Below are positions 34,588-42,796 of a stretch of DNA of 64,000 bases, one piece after another. The notes below the pieces were generated by a model, which worked only from the letters and a program-made list of their open reading frames with translations, was not told the DNA's origin and made no database searches. Origin of the DNA: Streptomyces coacervatus. GTDB lineage: Bacteria > Actinomycetota > Actinomycetes > Streptomycetales > Streptomycetaceae. Numbering within the stretch: the first letter of the stretch is position 1; every line of letters starts with the position of its first letter. The stretch covers positions 1-64,000 of the forward strand of contig NZ_JARHTP010000026.1 in assembly GCF_029223485.1 (NCBI RefSeq), given 5' to 3'. The translations under genes were made by a program, and so were the position numbers.

Positions 34588-35343
34588 ATGAGCGAACAGT
34601 CCACCGATCTGCGCGAAACCGTCCGTCGGCGGTACGCCGCAGCAGCCACCCAGGTCACCGAGGGCGGGACCGCCTGTTGCGGCCCCGAGCCCGTCGAAGC
34701 CGACGAAAACTTCGGCTCCACCCTCTACGCCGCCGACGAGCGCGCCGCCCTGCCCGCCGAAGCGGTCGCCGCCTCCCTCGGCTGCGGCAACCCCACCGCC
34801 GTGGCCGAACTCCGCGAGGGCGAACGCGTCCTGGACCTCGGCTCCGGCGGCGGCATCGACGTCCTGCTCTCCGCCCGCCGCGTCGGCCCCGGCGGAAAGG
34901 CGTACGGCCTGGACATGACCGACGAGATGCTCGCCCTTGCCCTCGCCAATGCCGAGCAGGCGGGCGCCGCCAACGTGGAGTTCCTCAAGGGCACCATCGA
35001 GGCGATCCCGCTCCCCGCGGACACCATCGACGTCGTCATCTCCAACTGCGTGATCAACCTGTCCGTCGACAAGCCCGCCGTCTTCGCCGAGACCTTCCGC
35101 GTCCTCAGGCCCGGCGGCCGCATCGGCGTCTCGGACATCGTCGCCGACGACACCCTCACCCCCGAACAGCGCGCGGAACGCGGCGACTACGCCGGCTGCA
35201 TCGCAGGCGCACTGTCCCTCACCGAGTACCGCACCGGCCTGGCAGCCGCCGGCTTCACCGACATCGAGATCACCCCGACCCACCCGGTCGCGGACGGCAT
35301 GCACTCCGCCATCATCCGCGCCACCAAGCCCACAACCCGCTAG
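34588..35343 (+). CDS. arsM: Arsenite S-adenosylmethionine methyltransferase
   Basis: 251 residues from ATG 34588 (AGGAG upstream). SAM motif RVLDLGSGGGIDVLLSARR, then AYGLDMTDEML. Conserved Cys residues for As(III) binding appear in TACCGPEP, SNCVINLS and YAGCIAGAL, as in ArsM enzymes. It methylates arsenite to mono-, di- and trimethyl species, the last volatile. It is divergent from arsR. Five bases after its stop codon the sequence passes abruptly into an integrase 3' end (35349), so the gene abuts a recombination junction. Confidence 0.92.
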   Translation: MSEQSTDLRETVRRRYAAAATQVTEGGTACCGPEPVEADENFGSTLYAADERAALPAEAVAASLGCGNPTAVAELREGERVLDLGSGGGIDVLLSARRVGPGGKAYGLDMTDEMLALALANAEQAGAANVEFLKGTIEAIPLPADTIDVVISNCVINLSVDKPAVFAETFRVLRPGGRIGVSDIVADDTLTPEQRAERGDYAGCIAGALSLTEYRTGLAAAGFTDIEITPTHPVADGMHSAIIRATKPTTR

Positions 35344-35348
35344 CACCC

Positions 35349-35479
35349 GAAAACGAGCCAGCGCCCGACCCGACCGAAGCCGACCCGAGCGCTGCACAGC
35401 AGGTCAAAAGGGGCTGTCCCCCGCCTGCAACCCGTAGGCCCTGTGGGACTCGAACCCACAACCAATGGATTAAAAGTCC
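35349..35479. repeat. Left attachment-site copy: integrase 3' end plus 3' half of tRNA-Lys
   Basis: This 131-base stretch is homologous to 42540-42669. The last 46 bases (35434-35479) are identical to the 3' half of tRNA-Lys, from discriminator side to anticodon loop. The part before it matches the codons for the C-terminal tail of the integrase remnant at 42247, with a one-base length difference that breaks the frame. It therefore marks an att site left by an integrase-type element. Confidence 0.85.
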
Positions 35480-35685
35480 TGGCCAAAGCTTGTCGGGTGG
35501 TTCCGGACGCTTCATGGGTGTCCGGAACCACCAGGTCAGGACAGGTTCACGATGGCTCGCGGTCCACGCCAGGACAGCCCCTGCCACACCGTCCGCTCAC
35601 GCATCGCGCACGCATGGAGCCCTTACCTGGGAGGGCATAGCTGCAGGTGATCCGGCTCCACTACGAGCTGGGCTCGTGCGGCCAG

Positions 35686-36375
35686 TCAGTGCAACAGCAG
35701 ACCCAGGGCTTCGGCGGCGCCGACGATGTACGGCTCGGGGAGCTTGAATCGCCACAGCAGGGCGAGGAGGGCTATGGCGACGGTGGCGATGAGTGCGCCG
35801 GTGGCGCCGCCGACGAGGTAGCCGATGAGGCGGCGGTGATGACGACCGGCCGGGGGTGATCAACCCCATCACCACGGCGTCCAGGAACCGTGCCTGGGTC
35901 AGCCAGTGGTGCTGGGCGACCACGCCGTCGCGCAGCAGGGGGACGATGGCCAGGCCGGAGCCGAAGACCAGGCGCCTCTGGAGGAAGAACAGGCCGATGG
36001 AGACCAGCGCCCCGCCGAAGGCCATGGTGCCGAGGGCGGTGGAGGCCAGTAGCCAGGCAGCGAAGCCTTGCGTGGACGTGCCCTTGGCGAGGTCGGGAGT
36101 ACGACGGCGTGGCAGGTGCAGGCGCCGGCGGGCGTCGGGGGCGACATCAGCAGGCCGGCGCCGACGCTGAGGTGATCGGTTCCCTTCCGGCGAGGGCGGT
36201 GACGGAGAAGACCACCACGCTGATGGCCCAGGCCCGCCAGTCCCTGCCGTCAGTGAGACGGACCAGTTTGCAGGCGGCGATGGTGACGATCGCCATGACT
36301 GCGGGGCGATGCCGTAGAAGAGTGCCTGCACCGCGTTGAGGCCCGCGTAGGGGGCGTAGACGGCGGTGACCATGT
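35686..36375 (-). pseudogene. chrA: Chromate transporter pseudogene
   Basis: Segments in different frames line up with ChrA: VYAPYAGLNAVQALFYGIAP, AVMAIVTIAACKLVRLTDG, SIGLFFLQRRLVFGSGLAIV and HHWLTQARFLDAVVMGLITP, then IGYLVGGATGALIATVAIAL to the stop at 35686. Frame breaks lie near 36303, 36175 and 35855. About 100 N-terminal residues of a normal (about 400) ChrA are missing. ChrA exports chromate; this copy cannot be functional. Confidence 0.82.
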
Positions 36376-36721
36376 TCGTTTTCCGCGGCCTGCGGGGCGC
36401 GTTCGATCCGGTGTCCTCGTTCGGCCCGGCGCCCGTCACCGGGACGGCCTGGCCCGCCATGAGCCACTCGTCGGCTGCCTCACCGAGTACTGCCGACTGC
36501 GTGAGCTGGCCTTGTACCGCGTGTTCACCGACCGCCGAGCGGTCCAGACCGTGCGTTCACCGGTGGCCACGCGGGAGGACTTTGTCACAGCCGGGTGTCA
36601 TTTCCGTCTGTCGGACAGCCGTGAGCCGACTGAGAGGCCACTGCTACACACGACCGGTTTCTTGATGGCACCGGGGCGAACGGCCCCCGGGTGAAACACC
36701 GGAACTAGCGAAGGAGACGTC
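36376..36721. other. Gap upstream of the ribonuclease gene
   Basis: 346 bases. One plus-strand frame, HEPLVGCLTEYCRLRELALY then RVFTDRRAVQTVRSPVATRE, is open from about 36400 to 36694 and looks protein-like, but has no start codon with a ribosome site and no family that I recognise. It may be a remnant. The ribonuclease promoter should be at its right end. Confidence 0.35.
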
Positions 36722-37390
36722 TTGTCCTCCTCTCTTGACACGGCGTCCGCGTCCGACGCGGAACGCCGTACGAAGCGCCCCCGGCTCCGGGGCCGCCGCC
36801 GGATCCTGACCGTCGCGAGCATCGCGCTCGCCCTCCTGGGCGGCTCGGTTGCCGAGTCCGGCGCCGCGTTCGCGCAGCCGCCGTCGGCCCAATGCCCGGC
36901 AGCCTGCTACGCCGGCGCGCCCGCCGGCGTGCAGCAGGTGGACTGGGACGACGCGAACGAAGCGGCGACGTGGTGGGCCAACAACAACGTCGACTTCAAC
37001 GCGGCGAGCGTCAGGTCCGGCTGGTCGTGGTACCACCGCATCGATGCGCACCCGGGAGGTGGATGGCCCGACTCGTTCTGGGGCCAAAACTGGTACGCGT
37101 TCTACGAGCCCGGCATAGGACGTGACCAGTTCATCTACTACGGCGGCACGTTCCACGACCGCGCCGGACTGGTCACCCAGGCCGAACGCAACCATGGCGT
37201 CTCGAGCAACGACGCCTGGCAGAGCTCGGCGGTCAATGGGAACTCTCCCTACGTAGAGTACGACATCGACTACTACGGCAGTGCGAATGATCCGCGTAAC
37301 GCGAGGCGGCTCGTGCGCAACACAAGGACCGGCAACGTCTACGCCACGTTCGACCACTACCAGACGTTCTACTACCTGGGCCACTTCTAG
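36722..37390 (+). CDS. Secreted guanyl-specific ribonuclease (barnase/RNase Sa-like)
   Basis: 222 residues from a TTG start with AAGGAG 5 bases upstream. Long positively charged leader and hydrophobic core (RRRILTVASIALALLGG) with cleavage near AFA-QPP. The C-terminal half (about 130-222) resembles the N1/T1/barnase family: FIYYGGTFHDRAGL, YVEYDI (candidate general-base Glu), ARRLVRNTRTG (Arg) and ATFDHYQTFYYLG (catalytic His). The preceding 80 residues rich in Trp/Asn (ATWWANNNVDF) are of unknown role. Expected to cut RNA after G. The next gene encodes a barstar-type inhibitor, which supports the assignment and indicates a toxin-immunity pair. Confidence 0.8.
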   Translation: MSSSLDTASASDAERRTKRPRLRGRRRILTVASIALALLGGSVAESGAAFAQPPSAQCPAACYAGAPAGVQQVDWDDANEAATWWANNNVDFNAASVRSGWSWYHRIDAHPGGGWPDSFWGQNWYAFYEPGIGRDQFIYYGGTFHDRAGLVTQAERNHGVSSNDAWQSSAVNGNSPYVEYDIDYYGSANDPRNARRLVRNTRTGNVYATFDHYQTFYYLGHF

Positions 37391-37463
37391 GCACGTGGAA
37401 GCCGACCGGGCCGGGGTGGTGTCACAGACAGGTGAATCCGTCCGTGACACCACCCCGGTGGTC

Positions 37464-37949
37464 ATGAAGGAAATGAAGGGGACGATCGGATTGACCTCCA
37501 AGACTGCCTGGCTCCGCCCGTTGACGCAGGCGGCAGCCGACATCACGACACTGGGTACCGTGCGCGGCTCCCGTTGCCGTACCAGCCGGGACCTTTTCAC
37601 CGAATGGGCGACCGAACTCGGCTTCCCGGACTATTTCGGCCGGAACTGGGACGCCTTCAGCGACTGTCTCGGTGAAGCGGTGGCGAGAGCGTCCACCGAG
37701 AGTGCCTCCTCGGAGGGGGAGAGAGCGCCACTGGCGGTGATCGTCCAGGAGGCGGACGAGCTCCTCGCGGACGAGCCCGCGAGCGCACTGTCGGTCTTTC
37801 TGGACATCCTGGGCCAAACCGCTGGTGAAGACAGCTCAAGGCCCACGTTGTCACTGCTCCTGGACGGAACTCCGGACCGCCTGTCTCGGGTGACCGAACG
37901 CATGACGGAAGCAGGCTACCCACCGCTTCTGAGAGGGCATTTGTTTTAG
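37464..37949 (+). CDS. Barstar-family ribonuclease inhibitor (immunity protein)
   Basis: 161 residues from ATG 37464; ATG 37473 or TTG 37491 (GGGG upstream) are alternatives. The barstar core is clear: DLFTEWATELGFPDYFGRNWDAFSDCLGEA aligns with helix 2 of barstar, and the Asp of GRNWDAF corresponds to the residue that enters the RNase active site. The C-terminal part (LSVFLDILGQTAGED, LSLLLDGTP) fits the remaining fold. It should protect the producer cytoplasm from the upstream ribonuclease, 73 bases away. A second, broken copy follows. Confidence 0.86.
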   Translation: MKEMKGTIGLTSKTAWLRPLTQAAADITTLGTVRGSRCRTSRDLFTEWATELGFPDYFGRNWDAFSDCLGEAVARASTESASSEGERAPLAVIVQEADELLADEPASALSVFLDILGQTAGEDSSRPTLSLLLDGTPDRLSRVTERMTEAGYPPLLRGHLF

Positions 37950-38039
37950 GCAGATCGCCCTGTATGCCCCAATAGGTACCTCGCCAGGTAGGTGTGGTCT
38001 CGTCCGTGATGCGCTTGGCGAGGTTGTCGATCGAGGCTA

Positions 38040-38440
38040 TTGGCCGAGGTGGCCGCCGACGTTCCCGCGCGGCAGGAGGTGCGCGGCTCCGTTGCCGTCC
38101 CAGGCAGGGCCTGTTCATCGAACGAGCCCGCCGTGCCCAGCTTCCGGAGCACTTCGGGCACAACTGGGACGCCTTCTACGACTGCCTCCGGGACACCGTG
38201 TCGCGAGCGGCGCCCAGCGCAGCCGCCACGATCGGACGGCCGGCCGCGCCGCTGACAGTCATCGTCCGGGAAGCCGGCGACCTCCTCGCCGACGAGCCGG
38301 ACAACGCCCTGGCCACCCTCGTGTCCATCCTCGGCGGCATCGCCGATGACGGCGGCGAACCACGCCTGCTGCTCGTCCTGGACGACACGCCTGACCGGCT
38401 GTCCCACCTGGAGCGGCGCATGGCGGCGGCAGGCTGCTGA
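38040..38440 (+). pseudogene. Second barstar-family gene, frameshifted
   Basis: The region repeats the previous gene: AEVAADVPARQEVRGS in one frame, then QGLFIERARRAQLPEHFGHN and WDAFYDCLRDTVSRA in another. Compared with the first copy (GGCTCCCGTTGCCGT), this copy reads GGCTCCGTTGCCGT near 38085-38098, one C fewer, which moves the frame. Downstream, LAVTLLDDTP-type sequence LLLVLDDTPDRLSHLERRM is intact to a stop at 38440. No single frame spans the whole barstar fold, so it is probably inactive, or a sequencing error hides an intact gene. Confidence 0.75.
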
Positions 38441-38456
38441 CGGCCGCCCCCTCGGC

Positions 38457-41411
38457 TCAGGCGCGCAGTTTGTAGCCGAAACCGCGGACCGTTTCGATGC
38501 GGTCGCGGCCGATCTTGGTACGCAGCCGCATCACCTGGACGTCCACGACGTGCGTGTCGCCGGCCCAGGCGCAGCCCCAGACCCGCTCCAGGAGGATGTC
38601 CCGGGTGAGGACCGTGCCGGGCGAAGCGGCGAATTCCCGCAGCAGCTTCAGTTCGGTGGTGGTCAGGTGGATGGGTTGCCCGTCCTTGTACACCTCCAGT
38701 GACACGGGGCAGTACACCAGGTCCCCGAACCGGCTCGTACGAGTGTCGCGCCGTCGGCCCGCGGGGGCCGTGCGTCGCAGCAGGGCGCGCACGCGGGCGA
38801 GCAGGACCGTTCCGTCGAAGGGTTTGGCCAGGCAGTCGTCGGCGCCCGCCTCCAGGCCCCTGACCACGTCCGCCGGGTCGTCGCGATCCGCGAGGAGCAG
38901 AACGGGCACCGCGGACTCCTCGTGGATCCGCCTGGCCAGGCCCATCCCGTCCAGGCCGGGCAGCCGCTCGGCGAGCACGGCGACGTCCGGGGTCTGCTGA
39001 CGGAACAGGGTGAGCCCCATCAGGCCGTCGGCGGCGCTACGTACCCGGTGGCCGCTCGCCTCCAGGATGCGCCGGGCGTCCTCCCTGACCGTCGGGTCGC
39101 CGTCGACCAGCAGTACGTCGCATACGTGGCGGCCTTCGGCAGGTGAGGCAGGCTCGGTGTCTGCGGTGTCCGCGGTGTCAGGCGCGTGTCGGCGGCGCAC
39201 AGTGCTCGGCGCTGTCTCCCTGACGTCGATGGCAGCGTCGGTACCGGTATCACCCTCGGTGCCGATATCGCTTTCGGCACCGCTCTCAGCCTCGGCATCG
39301 GTGCCACTGTCGCATTCGGTGCCGGTGTCGTACGCGGTGTCCCTGCCGCAATCGAGCCCGGCCCCGGAATCCGTGTCGACGGCGAGGGCGAAGTCGACGG
39401 CCTGTGCGCGGGTGCGGTGTCTGCCGCCTTCGGCGAACGCCTGCCGGTACGACGCCTCGCCCAGCGCAGCGATCGCGGCTTGCTCGCAGCGGGCGTGCCA
39501 CTCGGCCATCTGCGGTCCGAACGCGCAGATCGAGCTCCCGGCGTCGTGCCACAGGGCATCCGCCAGACCGAGCAGCCGGGCGGCCCGCGCGTGAGCGCCG
39601 CCGACGGCGGTGGCCCAGGCGAGCAGTTCCACCATCCTCGCGACCATCGCGTGGTCGTTGAAGCCGCGCATGCCTACCAGTGCGGACCTGACCAGGGTCT
39701 CGGTGGTGTCACAGTCCCCACGGGCCCAGGCATAGTGGCCCATGCCCATCAGCACTTGGGCGCGCCCCCACACGTCCCCGCTCTCCTCGGCGACGGCGGC
39801 GTACCGGCTGCCGGTGTGTGCCGCCCGGGGATCGCCGGCGTACGCCTGGACGCAGGCCAGCGACAGCCGCCAGCAGGCCGCCGTGCGCTCGTCACCCAGC
39901 GCGGTCATGGCGGCCAGGGTTGCCTCGTAGCGGCGAATGGCCTCCTGCGGCCGCCCCCGGTACTGCGCGGACACCCCGCGCAGGCCGTCCGCCTGGATCC
40001 GCACCCACGTATCGCCCAGCAGCTCGCCCAGCGCGTCGGCCTCCTCCAGCCAGCTGTCGGCCGTCGCCAGGTCACCCTGGGTCTGCGCCACCCAGACGGC
40101 GGCCAGCAGCGCGCGGGCTCGCTCCTCGCTGGGCTCGGGCGCGGCGGCCAGCGCCCGCTCGAACTGGCGGCGCCCCTCGCTGAGGAAACCGCCGACGCAC
40201 CAGTGCCAGCTCAGCGCCGCGACCAGTGCCAGCCGGGGCCGGGGCTCGCCCTCGTAGTCCAGGGCGGCCAGCAGGTTGGCGTGCTCCGCGCGCAGCCGGG
40301 CAAGGTTCTCCTCCTGGCCGGGGCCGTACCAGTTCCGGTCGATGCGGTCAGCGAGGGCGAGGTAGAAGTCGCGGTGGCGTCGGCGCAGTGCGTCCTGTTC
40401 GCCGGAGTCCGCGAGCCGCTCCCGGCCGTACTCCTGGATGCTCGCCAGCAGCCGGTAACGCCGCTGACCACTCGCCTCGCAGGTCAGGACGACGGACTGG
40501 GCGACCAGCCGGTCCAGGAGGTCCAGCACCTCGTCCTCGGCGATCCCCTCCCCGGAGCAGACGTCCTCGGCGGCCTCCAGGCTGAACCCCCCGGCGAAGA
40601 CGGTCAGGCGGTTCCACAGCAGCCGCTCGGCCGGGGCACACAGCTCGTAGCTCCAGTCGATCATCCCGCGCAGGGTGCGCTGATGAGCCGGTGCCGTCCG
40701 GCAGCCGCCGGTGAGCAGTGCGAAGCGGTTCTCCAGCCGGTCCGTCAGCTGTCCTACGGTGAGCGTGCGCAGCCGGGAGGCGGCCAGCTCGATCGCCAGC
40801 GGGAGCCCGTCCAGATCGGCGCACAGGCGCGCGAGGGCGGCGTGGCCGGCCTCATCTCCGTGGGACCGCTCCCGCACGGCGGGCGCCCGGTCGCGCAGCA
40901 GTTCCACCGCATCGTCCTGCGCAAGCGGCGCGAGGGCGAAGACATGCTCGCCCGTGACACCCAGGGTGTGGCGACTCGTGGCGAGGATGCGCAGCTCGGG
41001 AGCAGCCGACAGGAGGGTTCCGGCCAGTTCGGCGCACGCGTCGACCAGGTGCTCGCAGTTGTCCAGCACCAGCAGCGCGCGCCGCCCGGCCAGATAGCCC
41101 GTGAGCTGGTCCAGGAAGGGCAGCGCCCCGAGGTCGGGCACCCGCAGCGCGCCCGCCGCCGTGGCCGCCACCGCCGACGGGTCGGACACCGGGGCCAGGT
41201 CCACCAGCCACACCCCGTCCGCGAACGCCTCCCGGGACGCGGCGGCCACCTCCAGCGCCAGCCGCGTCTTGCCCACACCGCCCATGCCCGTGAGCGTCAC
41301 CAGCCGCCGTACGCACAGAAGACGGCGGATCTCAGCGGTCTCCAGCCTCCGACCCACAAAACTCGTGAAGGCGGCGGGCAGATTCCCACACTCTGCGATC
41401 ACCGTGGTCAT
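38457..41411 (-). CDS. NB-ARC ATPase - TPR - atypical receiver - OmpR-type winged-helix regulator
   Basis: 984 residues from ATG 41411 (GGGGA just before; the frame opens at 41435). NB-ARC ATPase (about 15-330; P-loop LTGMGGVGKTRLA, Walker B LLVLDNCEH), TPR-like helices (about 340-660), an acidic Gly-Thr-Asp linker (about 665-755), a CheY-like receiver (about 760-880), and a C-terminal OmpR winged helix (about 885-984, LTTTELKLLREFAASPG). The receiver retains Lys (CLAKPF) but the phospho-acceptor site reads VLAERLPG where VLLDxxLPG is usual, and the acidic pair reads VDGDP. So the receiver probably is not phosphorylated, and ATP/TPR sensing would control DNA binding. AfsR-like proteins have the HTH at the N-terminus; this C-terminal full response regulator is unusual. 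Confidence 0.86.
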   Translation of the reverse strand: MTTVIAECGNLPAAFTSFVGRRLETAEIRRLLCVRRLVTLTGMGGVGKTRLALEVAAASREAFADGVWLVDLAPVSDPSAVAATAAGALRVPDLGALPFLDQLTGYLAGRRALLVLDNCEHLVDACAELAGTLLSAAPELRILATSRHTLGVTGEHVFALAPLAQDDAVELLRDRAPAVRERSHGDEAGHAALARLCADLDGLPLAIELAASRLRTLTVGQLTDRLENRFALLTGGCRTAPAHQRTLRGMIDWSYELCAPAERLLWNRLTVFAGGFSLEAAEDVCSGEGIAEDEVLDLLDRLVAQSVVLTCEASGQRRYRLLASIQEYGRERLADSGEQDALRRRHRDFYLALADRIDRNWYGPGQEENLARLRAEHANLLAALDYEGEPRPRLALVAALSWHWCVGGFLSEGRRQFERALAAAPEPSEERARALLAAVWVAQTQGDLATADSWLEEADALGELLGDTWVRIQADGLRGVSAQYRGRPQEAIRRYEATLAAMTALGDERTAACWRLSLACVQAYAGDPRAAHTGSRYAAVAEESGDVWGRAQVLMGMGHYAWARGDCDTTETLVRSALVGMRGFNDHAMVARMVELLAWATAVGGAHARAARLLGLADALWHDAGSSICAFGPQMAEWHARCEQAAIAALGEASYRQAFAEGGRHRTRAQAVDFALAVDTDSGAGLDCGRDTAYDTGTECDSGTDAEAESGAESDIGTEGDTGTDAAIDVRETAPSTVRRRHAPDTADTADTEPASPAEGRHVCDVLLVDGDPTVREDARRILEASGHRVRSAADGLMGLTLFRQQTPDVAVLAERLPGLDGMGLARRIHEESAVPVLLLADRDDPADVVRGLEAGADDCLAKPFDGTVLLARVRALLRRTAPAGRRRDTRTSRFGDLVYCPVSLEVYKDGQPIHLTTTELKLLREFAASPGTVLTRDILLERVWGCAWAGDTHVVDVQVMRLRTKIGRDRIETVRGFGYKLRA

Positions 41412-42044
41412 GCTTTCCCCGTCTCCCCGTACCATGATCGAATATTGCCTGGAATTCTTACCGATCCCTTACGGTCGGGCCATAGTCAGCCCGTGGTCGG
41501 CCGCATTGAAGGGACTTGGACGGCTCAGGATTCACGAGGCGGGTTTCTACTGCGTGAACAAGCATGGTCCCGCCACAAGCCGAATGCGGCGCCCACCCCC
41601 ACCTTGACCTGCACCGACAAGGGCGTGGCAGTCTTGCGTGGCATACCTCACAAGCTCGACCACAAAGGACGCCGTCGCCTTGTAACCAGCCACAGAGCCA
41701 TCACGCGACCCGTCGGCCTTTGATCCAAGAACCGAGCCCTCCCTCGAAATCCCTCGACTCAATTGTCAGGCAGCCGAGAATTGATTGGCGACATGAATCG
41801 TGCCAGTGATCAATCGCCTGTCCTGTTCGGGCTGCGGGCCGAAGGAGCTGGGCGGCTCCAGCACTCTCGTCACGCACTGCTTTCCGACGCGGCCGGAGCT
41901 GACGCGCGCTGTCGGGGGCGAGATGATCGACAGCCATGACACCGAACTCGCCCCCCCCTGGAAGAGGGCACGGACGCGCCTACGCGACTGCGGATCCTGT
42001 CGTGCCCGCCGACCGCGTCGAGGCAACCGTCGACCTGCTTGGTG
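41412..42044. other. Gap with no recognised gene
   Basis: About 630 bases between the regulator and the phosphotransferase remnant. No frame has both a ribosome site and family similarity. Local AT content is higher near 41440-41480 (CGAATATTGCCTGGAATTC), where the regulator promoter probably lies. It is likely scrambled DNA of the island. Confidence 0.4.
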
Positions 42045-42240
42045 AGGTCGGGGCCGCCGAGGTTTGACCAGTGGAAGTCGCCGTGGGCGGTGGACCACTC
42101 GATGTCGCCGACGTCACGGCCCGTGTACTGGGGGACGGCTCGGCGGATGCACTCCTCCCGTACGGCGATGCGTTCGGTGGGGGCTTCAGCGAGGGAGTCG
42201 AGTGCGGTCCGCAGCTGCGACCACCATGCCACGGGGGAGC
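42045..42240 (-). pseudogene. Aminoglycoside-phosphotransferase-like gene fragment
   Basis: On the minus strand WWSQLRTALDSLAEAPTERI, AVREECIRRAVPQYTG and EWSTAHGDFHWSNLGGPDL give the catalytic-loop region of an APH/choline-kinase-like protein (HGDFHWSN). Both ends are cut: the integrase remnant begins on one side, and no continuation is present on the other. Fragment only. Confidence 0.65.
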
Positions 42241-42246
42241 GCGCCA

Positions 42247-42686
42247 CAACCGACCTGCCGCCCATCACCCTGCGGGACCTGCGCCACGTCGCCGCGACGC
42301 TCACGCACGGAGGCGGCGGCGACATCCACACGGTGAAGGAGACGCTGCGGCACTCCACGATCACGCTGACCTCGGACGCGTACACGAGCCTGCTCCCTGA
42401 GCTGGACCGTGAAGTCGCGGAGAGGGCAGCGAAGTTGATCCCCCGGTCGCGTCCGGCGGCTGCTGATTCGTCCGACCAAGCGGCACCCGATCCGCAGGCC
42501 GCGAGCGCATCCGCTCACGTATCGCTGACGCAATGGCTTGAGAACGAAGCAGCGCCCGACCCGACCGAAGCCGACTCAGGCGCTGCACAGCAGGTCAGAG
42601 GGCATATCCCCCGACCACCACCGGTAGGCCCTGTGGGACTCGAACCCACAACCAATGGATTAAAAGTCCACTGCTCTGCCAATTGA
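42247..42686 (+). pseudogene. Tyrosine recombinase (integrase) C-terminal remnant
   Basis: LPPITLRDLRHVAATLTHGG and VKETLRHSTITLTSDAYTSL carry box II of the tyrosine recombinase family (Arg-His, later His, and the Tyr nucleophile in DAYTS). The N-terminal two thirds are missing, replaced by the phosphotransferase fragment. The reading frame continues through a Pro/Ala/Glu tail, runs across the att core (VGLEPTTNGLK) and stops inside tRNA-Lys at 42686. This placement is typical of integrases next to their attachment site. It cannot be active as it stands. Confidence 0.82.
42624..42669. repeat. Right attachment-site core in tRNA-Lys
   Basis: 46 bases identical to 35434-35479. It covers the tRNA from the discriminator through the T arm and variable loop to the anticodon loop, the segment that tRNA-targeting tyrosine recombinases use for crossover. 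Confidence 0.88.
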
Positions 42687-42697
42687 GCTAAGGGCCC
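42625..42697 (-). tRNA. tRNA-Lys (TTT)
   Basis: 73 bases; cloverleaf with acceptor GGGCCCT/AGGGCCT (G1-U72 wobble), D arm AGCTCAATTGGCAGAGC, anticodon loop CTTTTAA, T arm GTGGGTTCGAGTCCCAC. It is intact in spite of being the integration target of the island on its 3' side. Confidence 0.95.
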
Positions 42698-42729
42698 CTG
42701 GCGATGTTGCCTCCCCGAGCATAGCCGGA

Positions 42730-42770
42730 CACGGCCGCGTCTCCGATCGGGTATCGCAGACGCGGCCGTG
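42730..42770 (-). terminator. Hairpin terminator of the APC permease
   Basis: Arms CACGGCCGCGTCT (42730-42742) and AGACGCGGCCGTG (42758-42770) form a perfect 13-pair stem with a 15-base loop, 27 bases after the permease stop. No T-run, as usual in Streptomyces. Confidence 0.7.
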
Positions 42771-42796
42771 CCGGAGGGGAAGATCGAGCCGGAGTG

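Larger units (their letters stand above)
35349..42697. mobile_element. Decayed integrative element at tRNA-Lys (tandem-island remnant)
   Basis: Two direct copies of the tRNA-Lys 3' half (35434-35479 and 42624-42669) enclose about 7.2 kb. It contains a chrA pseudogene, a secreted ribonuclease with barstar genes, a large NB-ARC regulator, a phosphotransferase remnant and an integrase 3' end next to the intact tRNA. Because the left copy also has an integrase 3' end, the arsenic cluster to its left was probably brought in by a second, tandem element whose outer att site was not found. The integrase is truncated, so excision on its own is unlikely. Confidence 0.72.
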
